A DNA stretch of 64,000 bases from Microglena sp. YARC (lineage: Eukaryota > Chlorophyta > Chlorophyceae > Chlamydomonadales > Chlamydomonadaceae), in NCBI GenBank assembly GCA_022414725.1, contig CM039463.1, positions 85,274,738 to 85,338,737 on the forward strand, in the 5' to 3' direction. Made by a program: the position numbers and the translations under genes. Shown piece by piece: positions 34,801 to 46,800 of this stretch; positions within the stretch are counted from its first letter, which is position 1, and the number at the start of each line of letters is the position of its first letter. Under the pieces are notes generated by a model. It was not told the DNA's origin, did not search any database, and saw only the letters and a list, made by a program, of their open reading frames with translations.

Positions 34801-37800
34801 GGGGGTCATGGGAAGAACTCTCCGGGTCCACTGTAAAGTCCAGGTTGTAGCTGGAAGCGATGATGCAAGCGACGTTGACCTGGGCATGGAGGAGTCTCAG
34901 GCAAAGGGGTCAGGCAGGGGGGTTGCCACCGGAGCCATGCCAAGCCAAGCCAAGCCAAGCCAAGCCAAGCCAAGCCAAGCCAAGCCAAGCCAAGCCAAGC
35001 CAAGCCAAGCCAAGCAAAACAAAGCTTAGCTAAGCCAAATAAAGCCAGGCCAAGCCAAGCCAAGCCTTGCAGCAGGTTAATTAGCAGGATCGCCTAATAA
35101 ATGTTGCAGTATGCAACATCAAATCAAATCAAATAATAATATATATACATATATAATATATATAAAACATAATAAATGTATATATATGTACAAAAAAACT
35201 CAATACCTCTTGTAGTAGAGAACGCCGACCACCATCGTTGAGTCTTCGCCTTGCTGCAGGCTCGTTAGCAGGATCACCAGCAGGATTACAATCCACACTT
35301 ATGTTGGGTACGGGTAAGCCAAGCAGCGCTACCAGATTCAGCACCTCATTGATAAGTGTTTCCTGCAGTTACCGAGGGGCACTGTTTTTAGTGCTGACAT
35401 CAGCTGTCTGTTTTTTGCGGAGCCCCCCCCTTCTGGGGAGCGGGAGCCCTCAGCCCAGGGTAGGGCCCAGGGCAAGGTCACCCCGTTGTCCGATGTCCGT
35501 CCGTCCGACCGACCGGCGACCGACCCTAGACGAAGCCTGACACGGCAGCCGACTGTCTCGTAACTAACTGGCTTCAGTCCGCTCGATTCCCTCACCTGGC
35601 CAACATTGTCCGCCAATTTTCCGCGTCGCTTGCAACGCCGATTAGGATTTGTTACTCTGGAGCTGGAGCGTGGAACTCTAAGCGATACCTGGACGTGATG
35701 CGTAGAAGTTGGGTACTCGTACTCGACTTGAGTAATCATAAGGTGGAGTCGTTTTAGAACAACACTCACATATTTGCAGTCAGCAGCCCGGCTGGAGCGG
35801 GGAACGCTAAACGATGCCTAGTCATTTCTATAAGAGATTGAGAACAAAAAACGATTAATAACCAGGCAGCTTCATAACAACACTCACATCTTTGCAGTTA
35901 GCAGCCCGGCTGGAGCGGGGAACAGTAAACGATGTCTGGACATTTCTAGTAGATATTGAGTACACAACTCCGGGCACAACGGGTAACTCATCCACGCTTT
36001 CGAGGAACCTGAGGGGGTTGAAGTGTGGAAACGTTTTCTGGTGGTGGTAGTGGTTGTGGTGTGTGTGTGTGCAGTGTGTGGTGGTGTGTGTGGTAGTGCG
36101 TGCGGATCTTGGTTGCATGGCCCCAGCCTTTAAGGCTGCTCACCTGTTAATAGAAGCTGTGAACAATGTCATGAGGGGGTTGAAGTGTGGAAACGTTTTC
36201 TGGTGGTGTGTGTGGTGGTGTGTGTGGCAGTGCGTGCAGATCGTGGTTGCATGGCCCCAGCCTTTAAGGCTGCTCACCTGTTAATAGAAGCTGTGAACAA
36301 TGTCATGAGGGGGTTGAAGTGTGGAAACGTTTTCTGGTGGTGTGTGTGGTGGTGTGTGTGGCAGTGCGTGCAGATCGTGGCTGCATGGCCCCAGCCTTTA
36401 AGGCTGCTCACCTGTTAACGCAAGCAGTGAACAGCAGCATGACGGGGTTGAAGTGTGGAAACGTTTTCTGGTGGTGGTGGTGGTGTGGTGGTGTGGTGGT
36501 GGTGTGTGTGTGTGTGTGTGTGTGTGTGGTGGTGGTGTGTGTGTAGTGCGTGCGGATCTTGGTTACATGGTCCCATACTGTAGGGTAGCTCACCTGTTAG
36601 CCGAAGCTGTGAACAATGGTGCTGGGGGGTGAAGAGTGGAAACGTTTTCTGGTGGTGGTGGTGGTGTGTGTGTGTGGTGTGTATGCGTGCAGTGTGTGTG
36701 GTGGTGTGTGTGGTAGTGCGTGCGGATCTTGGTTACATGGCCCCAGCCATGAATGCTGCTCACCTGTTTACTGAAGCTGTGAACAATGGCACTGGGGCCA
36801 ACCCGAGGGGTGTGGTGGGAGGGGGAGGGGCATCACCTAGAGGAGCCACACAGGGCGTGCCTAGCGTGGTGCCATCAGACACTACGGTGGCTCCAGTGGT
36901 GGGGAGGTCACCACAGAGTTCGGTGTTGAAGGCGAGGGTGAGGAATTGAAGGGCGGCCATGCCAGCAGGGGCCGTGGCGGTCCATGAGGGGGGGAGGGAG
37001 GAGGTCAAGCGATTGCTAGCCAGGTTCAGGTCAGTCAGGTGACTGAGGGAGCTCCAGGCATCTGGGAGTGACCCTGCGGGAAAAAGTGTAGAAATAGTTA
37101 TAGCGAGAAACGATATGAGAAGGTAAAGAAAGAAACTTGAGGCAGTACTTGGCAGTACAGCAAAAAGCCAAAATGAGCCGTGAGCATAAGGACAGCCCAG
37201 GTGGATCGCAGTGGAGATTAAGACCAGTAACTTGAGGCAGTACTAGGCAGTACAGCAAAAAGTCCAGGTGGATCGCAGTGGGATTTAAGACCAGTAACTT
37301 GAGGCAGTACTAGGCAGTACAGCAAAACATCCAGGTGGATCGCAGTGGGATTTAAGACCAGTTACTTGAGGCAGTACTAGGCAGTACAGCAAAAAGTCCA
37401 GGTGGATCGCAGTGGGATTTAAGACCAGTAACTTGAGGCATTACTAGGCAGTACAGCAAAAAGTCCAGGTGGATCGCAGTGGGAATTAAGACCAGTAACT
37501 TGAGACAGTACTAGGCAGTACAGCAAAAAGTCCAGGTGGATCGCAGTGGAGATTAAGACCAGTAACTTGAGGCAGTACTAGGCAGTACAGGAGAAATCCC
37601 AGGTGGATTGCAGTGGGAATTAAGACCACTAACTGCGTGACTTCTAAAAGAAAGAGGTTCCTAAGATCTGGGAGAGATCCTGTGGGAATCAGGAATGGAT
37701 GATGTACTTTTCTTCCGCATGGTGAAGGTGATGGTGGTTTAGGGTTCAGGGTTTAACAACACAAAGCTGTTGGAGTAGATGGTATACCTGCTGAGTTCTA

Positions 37801-40800
37801 TACTCCTAAAAGACCAAATAGTAAAGGGAGATTCCCCTTCTTTCCCCCAACTCAAAACATATTAGTCCCTATAATCACGAAACTGTAAAATCACATCCTG
37901 AGTGATGACTATCCTAGTCAATGTGCAGATAGTGCCATTACCCCTATTCCTAAATCCAAAGGATCCCTCACTGAGTATGATAACAGGAATTGCGGTTGGA
38001 TCAGTCCTACCTAAAATTTTCTCTATGGTTTTGAATACGAGGGGGACCAATTGGGCCGAAACCAATGACAAACGTGCTGTCGGCCAATTTGGTTTTAGAC
38101 CAAATAGGAGCACTGTAGATGCAGCTTTTATACGGTGGAGCTTTACCATTAAAAAAAAAACGGTATTTTGTGCTTTCATTGACTTCAGAAAGGCTTATGA
38201 CAGTGTCCACAGAAACATCCTTTGGAGCTGCCTTGAACAGATGGGTATTCACGGCAAATACCTAAATAAACTGAGAAACATGTACAAACAAGTCTGTATG
38301 AGAGTACGTGTAGGCAATCATATTAGCTCTGCCTTCTTAGCTGAGGCAGGCGTTAAACAAGGAGATTATCTTTCCCCGCTTTTATTTGGTCTCTTTATTA
38401 ACCAACTGGAGAAGTTCTTTACCAATAAATGTGGTGAAGTGGAAGGTATCAGAATTGCTGATAACATTTGCAGAGTAATCTTGTATGCCGATGATCTAGC
38501 TATCATGAGCGAGTCACAGTCAGGCTTACAGATTATGCTCAATTGTTTGAAAGAATTCTGTCAAGCTTACAAGATGGAAGTAAACATATCTAAATCTGAA
38601 GTTGCTGTTTTTAATAGCGACCTTATAAATGGAAGAATAACATATAAATGGCAGTTTAAAGGCCAAGACCTTCCCATTAAGGAGGAGTTTGCGTATTAAG
38701 GGATTCTCTTTAAGGGGAAACACGGCAGGAATGGTGGCACACACGATGCCGGTGAGACACAACGTGTTGCCGCCAACAGGGCTACTCATGCACTCTGGAA
38801 ACGGTGCAACGAGATGGATCTCGCAAATGCCAATATCCTGAGTTACCTTTATGGCACACTTATACAACCTATCTTTAATGACGGGTGTGAAGTGTGGGCT
38901 CCAGACCGTCTTGGTAATATTAATACTTCTTTCGGTCTCGAAAACAAATGTGAAACTATTCAGAATAAGTTTATGAAAAGGGCTCTTGGCGTTAGAGTGA
39001 ACACCTCTACCGACTTGGTCCTCAATGAACTGGATATGTCACCTACATGGGCTCAATGGTTGAGACAATGTATTGGCTTTTGGAATAAAATCGTTGACCG
39101 TAAGGACGATGATATTGTGAAAAGAGCCTTGCTAGAGAATGTTATAATGGCAACCAGAGATAGCAATAAACAATGCTGGTCCCATGGATAACTACTATGC
39201 ATTCAGAGATTAGGTATTATAGAACATTTCTCTGATATTATTCAAGCTAATCAGACGTCACTGAGCAAGATTGACTTAGGGAAAATTGATGAAGGCATCT
39301 CTAAAATAACAGACATTGACTGGCAATCCCTGAGTACATTGAACCCCAGGAATCTTGGTGATAACCAAGGAAGCGGTATTAAAACTATTACATATGCGAA
39401 TTGGATGATGTCGGAGGATAGAAACCATAGTTCAACGTACACTAACTTATTAAACACTAGGGATGATATTATTAAATGCACAGCAAGACTACATCTTCGA
39501 GCCCACAACTTAAATGTCGAATCAGAAAGGGGTACCTCTCGTTCTGGTAGAATTTGCAGGTGCTGCGATATGGTGGTTGACGGTACAAGAGTAGTTGAAT
39601 ATGAAATGCATTTCATATTAGAATGTCCGTTATACGCTGAGGATAGAAAAATTATTTTTGAGAAAATGAACATTGAACCTGACTTGATGGATAAAAACTC
39701 CAGTATGAAGCTGGTCATGAATCCTGATTCCTTTGAAAAATGGAAATACTTAATTCAATTTATAAAAAATGCGATAATAATCGCACAATTAAATTATCAT
39801 CCCAGCTGAGATGATGATTTAGTAATATTGTAGATTTAAATTTTCAATGTAGCACTAACTCAGGGCCCCCGTCGGTTAAACGATTGTTTGGGGTTAAGTT
39901 CATCAGTGCTTGTTTTTTTTAATCCCTTCCTGTACGGTTGGGCAAGTCCCTTTAGCCTATTTGGCCTACGCCTGGACTGTAACATACATACATACAACAC
40001 ACTATACACACAAAATGGGGATGGGGTCGGTGGTTCAGGGTTTAAGGATCAGGGTTTAACAACACGCTCACAAGGAGAACGGACACTCCATGTTACCTAC
40101 ATTGCATTACATTACATTACATGTTCAAGTCTACTTGACACCGCGAGGGTGTATGAGACTCTGTGCTTTAAACAAAAAGAAAAAACACCCACAAAGCAAA
40201 AAATCCCATTACATCAGGGGTGTGTCAAGGACAAACAAACCAAACTCCCAAACACCGTTTTGGCGCACACGAGGAGAATGGACACTCCATGTTACCTGAG
40301 ATATCATTGTCTGACAGGTCCAGGGTAACCAACCCTTGCAGAGTCCTCCAAGACTGAGAGAGAGCGTTGGTGATGGAGTTGCCCGCCACCTTGAGGTAAG
40401 AGAGCTGGGTGAGAGAGCTCCATTGGGAGGGGAGCTTGCCCAGTGCTCCAGTGCCAACCACCTCCAGATGCTGAAGGCCAGTTAGGGCACTCCATTGGCC
40501 AGGAAGGTTGCCTAGCATGAGGGATGAGTCTGTAAGCTTGATGCTGGTGAGGCTGGTAATATTGGCCAGAGAGGGGGGGACTAGTCCAGGGGTAGGGGAA
40601 GAGGAAGCGACTGCAAGGGAGACAGGCGGAGGGGGTGGGGGAGGGATGATGCATAGCATGAGGGATGAGTCTGAAAGCTTGAGGCTGATGAGGCTGGTGA
40701 TGTTGGCCAGAGCGGGGGGAACCAGGAAAAACCCTTAAGCAGAGCCCTTAAGGGTTTTTATACCCCATTTTGCCCCCCTCTTAGAGGTTGGAGAAGAGGA

Positions 40801-43800
40801 TGCTTCTGGGATGGGATGGGATGGGATGGGATGGGATGGGATGGGATGGGATGGGATGGGATGGAGTGGGTTGGGATGGGATGGGATGGGATGGGATGGG
40901 ATGGGATGGGATGGGATGGGATGGGATGGGTGTGGGTGTGGGTGTGGTGTGTGGTGGGGTGGGTGGGGTGGGTGGGTGGGTGGGTGGGTGGGTGAGAGAA
41001 GAAATGCATTGTACTGTATGTACTCTTTGTACTGTGTGTACTCGCCATTGGGGATTCCACTCAGCTGAAGCCCAGTAATGGTGCCTCCGGTGCAAGTCAC
41101 CCCCGGCCATGCATACACACAGGGTCCTCCCCTGTCACCCATTCAGACAACTCAGGTGGATTTCCGAGTTCAGCTTTCACAACCAGCAGGAGGACAGCTT
41201 CAGCCTGGTTGGCGCAAGCCATGCCGATTGACGTCGCATCAGCATTGACCACGCTCATAAGGCTGGGTGGCATGGGGCTGCAGATAGCAGTGTTGGATGA
41301 GAGATCTATGGATGTGATGCGGATCATGCCACCAGACTGTCCTGGCCCCTCCCAGTCAGTCGGAATGCTTCCTGAAAGACTGTTGCCAGCTAGGTCCAAC
41401 GCACCCAGGTTTGACAGGCTGGACCACGCAGGGGGGAGGCTGCTTGTTAGACTGTTGCCAGCTAGGTCCAACACGCTCAGGTTTGACAGGCTGGACCACG
41501 CAGGGGGGAGGCTGCTTGTCAGACTGTTGCCAGCTAGGTCCAACACGCTCAGGTTTGACAGGCTGGACCACGCAGGGGGGAGGCTGCTTGTCAGACTGTT
41601 GCCAGCTAGGTCCAACACGCCCAGGTTTGACAGGCTGGACCACGCACGGGGGAGGCTGCTTGTCAGACTGTTGCCAGCTAGGTCCAACACGCCCAGGTTT
41701 GACAGGCTGGACCACGCAGGGGGGAGGCTGCTCGTCAGACTGTTGTTCGACATATCTATAGACCTGAGGCCAGTTAGCATGGACAACGAGGATGGCAGTG
41801 GGCCGGACAGTGAGGGGTTCCTGGTAATGGGGTAAGGGGAAGCTGGTCAGCACTTAGCTGGTCATGGGGTAGGGGGAAGCTGGTCAGCACTTGGACATGA
41901 CCAAGGCTTAGGTGGTTTAGTGTTTAGGTTGTGTAGGGTTTAGAGCTTAGTTGGTTTAAGGTTTAGGGTTCAGGCGGTTCAGGGTTTAGATAATTGAAGG
42001 TTAGGTGGTTTAGGGTTTGGGGCTAAGGTGGCTTGGGTGGTTTTGGTGGTTTAGGAAGTTTATGGCCAAGTGCTGACCAGCTTCCCCCAATCCCCCTACC
42101 TGGTCAGGGTGAAGCTCCTGATGGCAGTCAGACTGCTCCATGCTGTGGGGATGGCACCCGACACGTAGCTGTCCGACACGTTCAGCTCGAGAAGGTCTGT
42201 AAGAGAAGCCCACTCTGGAGGCAGCACGCCTGTCAGGAGGACGCTGTTACCCAGGGTGAGGGAGGTGAGGGTGGTGAGCTCGCCGAGGACGGGAGGGATG
42301 GGGGTGGAAGCGCCGGTGGAGGGCAAGCCGGTCAGGTTGAGGGCGGTGACAACTCCAGCGGTGCAAGTGACAGACAGCCAGGAGCAGGGGTTGGTGCTGT
42401 TAATCCAGGAAGAGAGCTCGGGAGGGTTGCCGAGGGCTACCTTGGTCTGATACAGGGCGGAGGTGATGGCAGATGGGACTTGCGCTGTTGGTGGTTATGG
42501 CGGTGGAGGAGAGGGGGAGAGGGGAAAGGGAGGGGGAGGGGGGGAGGGAGGAGGAGGGGGAGGGGGCAAGGGGGAAGGAGGGGAAGGGGGAGGGGGGAGG
42601 AGGGGGAGAGGCAGCAATGACAGCAGTGGGAGAGGGAGGGGGGGGAGGGGGGAGGGGGGGGGAGGAGGAGGGGGGGGGAGGGGAGGGAGGGGAAGGAGGG
42701 GGGGGAGGAGGGGGAGAGGCAGCAATGACAGCAGTGGGAGAGGGCTGGGGGGGAGGGAGGGAGGGAGGGGGGGAGGAGGAGGGGGGGAGGGATGGGGGGG
42801 AGGGAAGGAGGGGGGGAGGAGGGGAAGGGGGAGGGGGAGGAGGGGAGAGGCAGTAATGAAAGCAGTGGGAGAGGGCTGGGGGAGGAGAGGGAGGGAGGGG
42901 GAGGGGGGGAGGGAGGGGGGGGAGGGAGGAGGGGGGGAGGGAGGGGGGGAAGGAAGGGGAGGGGGGGGAGGGAGGGGGGAGGAGGAGGGGAGAGGGGGGG
43001 AAGGAAGGAGGGAGGGGGGGGGCAAGGAGGGGAAGGGGGAGGAGGGGAGAGGCAGAAATGACAGCAGTGGAGAGGGAGAGGGGGAGGGAGGGAGGGGGGG
43101 AGGGAGGGGGGGGAGGAGGAGGGGAGAGGGAGGGGGGGGGGAGGGAGGGGCGGGGAGGAGGGGAAGGGGGAGGGGGGAAGAGCAGAAATGACAGCAGTGG
43201 AGAGGAGGGGGGGGAGGGGGGGAGGGCGGGGAGGAGGAGGGGGGGAGGGAAGAGATGAGGCAGAGCCGTAAATATTAATGTCGTCGCATATCTTGAAGTT
43301 AGTAGAGGAGCCAGCCTGAGGAAGAAGGAACATAGGAGTAAGTTGAAGTTAGTTGGAGTTAGTTGAAGTTAGTTGAGGAGCCAGCCTGAGGAAGAAGGAA
43401 CATAGGAGCATAATTTAGATGAGAAGCAGTTCTTTTTACTTCAGATTTCTGTAGGCCACTTGGGCCACTCCAGCCTGATTTCAGGATGCTTGCTTAGCCA
43501 GCGCATGGCAGTGCAGAGCACAGGGGTCGGGGGCAGTGCTCACTGATATTTAGGGGGTCCAAGAGGATTTTGTTCTAGGGGTCCTTAAGAAAACATGCAT
43601 TGTGCACATGAATGCAGAGGTTCATGGTTTGTGAGGTTAGTTGGTGGTTGGCTGTTGGTTGGTGGTTGGTGTTGCACAAGAATGAGGATATTGGTGGTTG
43701 GTGAGGTTGGTTGGTGGTTGTTGGTGGTTGGTGTTGCATATGAATGCGGAGATTGGTGGTCGGTGAGGTTGGTTGGCTGGTGGTTGGTGGTTGGTGGTTG

Positions 43801-46800
43801 GTGTTGCACGAGGATGAGGATATTGGTGGTTGGTGAGGTTGGTTGGTGGTTGGTTGGTGGTTGGTGTTGCATATGAATGCGGAGATTGGTGGTTGGTGAG
43901 GTTGGTTGGCTGGTGGTTGGTGGTTGGTTTTGCACGAGGATGAGGATATTGGTGGTTGGTGAGGTTGGTTGGTGGTTGGTTGGTGGTTGGTGTTGCATAT
44001 GAATGCAGAGATTAGTGGTTGGTGAGGTTGGTTGGTGGTTGGTTGGTGGTTGGTGTTGCACATGAATGAGGATATTTGTGGTTGGTGAGGTTGGTTGGTG
44101 GTTGGTGTTGCACACAAATGAGGATATTTATGGTTGGTGAGGTTGGTTGGTGGTTAGTGTTGCACATGAATGCGGAGATTGGTGGTTGGAGAGGTTGTTT
44201 GGTGGTTGTTTGGTGGTTGGTGGTGGGTAAGGTTGGTTGGTGGTTACTGTTGCACATGAAAAATGAGATTGGTGGTTGGCCCCAGCGCAAGCAAACGGCT
44301 GGCCCCCTCAACCTCACGCCTCATCACAAGGTGAAACATAAATACCCAAATTAGTGGTCCTATGATAGCCCATTTATAACATCAACTCCCTTCCCAGACG
44401 ATTACTACGTTTTTGTATGCTCTTCTTTTCTCCACCCTGATTTGGGGCTCACCGTGAGACAGACACTTCCCTCAAATGAGGAACTAAAGGCATCTGCAGA
44501 GACACACTCACAAAAGCAAATGCATACACATGCACACTAACATCAACTCCCTTCCCAGTCGATTGCGACATGTTTTCTTATTTTCTCCATCCTGATTTGG
44601 GGCTCACCGTAAGACAGACACTTCCTACAAATGAGGAACAAAAGGAATCTGCAGACACACACACACACAAAAGCAAATGCAACCACAAGCGCACACAAGC
44701 ACACTAACATCAACTCCCTTCCCAGTCGATTGCGACATGTTTTCTTATTTTCTCCATCCTGATTTGGGGCTCACCGTAAGACAGACACTTTCTACAAATA
44801 AGGAACAAAAGGAATCTGCAGACACACACACATACAAAAGCAAATGCAACCACAAGCGCACACAAGCACACTAACATCAACTCCCTTCCCAGCCGATTGT
44901 TACATGTTTTCTTATTTTATCCAACCTGATTTGGGGCTCACCATGAGACAGAAACTTCCCACACATATTAGGAACAACTAGCATCTGCAGACACACACGC
45001 ACACACAAAAGCAAATGCAAACACAAGCGCACACAAGCACACTAACATCAACTCCCTTCCCAGCCGATTGTTACATGTTTTCTTATTTTATCCAACCTGA
45101 TTTGGGGCTCACCATGAGGCAGTCACTTCCCACATATATGAGGAACAACTGGCATCTGCAGACACATACACACAAAAGCAAATACAAACACAGGCACACA
45201 CATGCACAATAACATCAACTCCCTTCCCAGCCAATTATTGCGTTTTTTTGATCCTCTCATTTCTCCACCCTGCTTTGGGGCTCACCATGAGACAGACACT
45301 TCCCACAAATGAGGAACAGCTGGCATCTGCAGACACACACACAATAGCAAATACCATCACAAGGACACACAGTAACATCAACTCCTATCCCAGCCGATTA
45401 TAATGTGTTTTCTTATTTTCTCCACCCTGATTTGGGACTTACCGTGAGACAGACACTTCCCACAAATGAGGAACAGCTAGCTTCTGCTGAGTAGATGTAT
45501 CCTGCGAGATGTAATGGGATAGGCTTGGGTTGGGTTGGGTTGGCTTGGCTTGGCTTGGCTTGGCTTGGCTTGGCTTGGCTTGGCTTGGTATTGATTTGGT
45601 TTGGTTGGGTTGAGTTGGGTTGGATGTTGGGCATTGGGTATTGGGTAGGGGATGGGGGATACCCGTGCCCATGCCATTTCTCGTCCCATACCCATAATTG
45701 TGCCCATGCCGGTGCCTGGCCCGTTCCCATCCTCATACCCTTTCCCGTCCCGTACTCATGCTCATGCCCCTTCCATACCCATGCCTGTGGCCATGTCTTC
45801 TCCCGCCCCATGCCCATACTTGTTCCCATACCCTTTCCCATCCCGCACCTATGCTCATGCCGTTTCCCGTCCCATACCCACCTAAACACTTTTGGAAGCA
45901 GCTAGAGTCAAAGTTGTAGCAAGCAAAGTCTGAACAGGGAGGCAGCCATTCCATAAACTGTATGATGAACCCAAGTTGCTGGATTCACAGCCCGACCTGT
46001 GCATGTGTTTGTTCTTGTGCGTGTGCCCATGCCTGTGCCAAGGCTCATGTCCTTTCCGACCCGCTCATATGTCTCTGCCCGTGCCAAGTTCCACACACCT
46101 AAACACTTCTGGGAGCAGCTAGAGTCAAAGGTGTTGCAGGGATAGTCTGAAAAGGGAGGGCAGCCATTCCATGGCATGAACTCTGTGATGAACCCAAGCC
46201 TCTAGCTCCATAGTTGGACGTGGGGCAAACGCTGTCGGTTGGCAAAAGCCTCCCTAATCATCCCCCCTCCCCTCCTCCTTCCCCTCCCTCCCCTCCTCCT
46301 CCTCCTCCTGTCTCTGGCTCTTCCCCTCCTTCCCCTCCTTCCCCTCCCTCCCCTCTCCTCCTCCTCCTCCTCCTGTCTCTGGCTCTTCCCCTCCTTCCCC
46401 TCCTTCCCCTCCCTCCCCTCCTCCTTCTCCCCCTCCCCCTCCTCATTCCCTCCCTCCCCTCCTCCTCCTTCTCCTCCTCCTTCTCTGGCTCTTCCCTCCT
46501 TCCCCTCCCATCCCCTTCCTTCCCCCTCTGTGCCTCCTCCCCCTCTCCCCTGCCCCCTGTGCACCTCCCCACCCCACCCCCACCCCTCCTTCCCCCTGTC
46601 CCCCTCCTTCCCCCCCCACCCCCACCCCCCCAGTTCCACACACCTAAAACACTTTTGGGAGCAGCTAGTGTTGAACTGGTAGCAGGCGTAGTCTGAACAA
46701 GAAGGGCAGCCATTCCCTGGGCATGAACTCTCCGATGAACCCAGGCCACTAGCTCCGCAGCTGGATGTGGGGCAAACACCGTTGGTGCAGTCTCCCAGAT

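Noticed and set aside
41209..41835. Plus-strand 208-codon frame over the LRR block
   Set aside because: Antisense shadow of the 72-bp repeat; the minus frame has the true LRR consensus.
42463..43191. Gly/Arg-rich plus-strand protein
   Set aside because: Direct translation of the polypurine tract without start context or domain.
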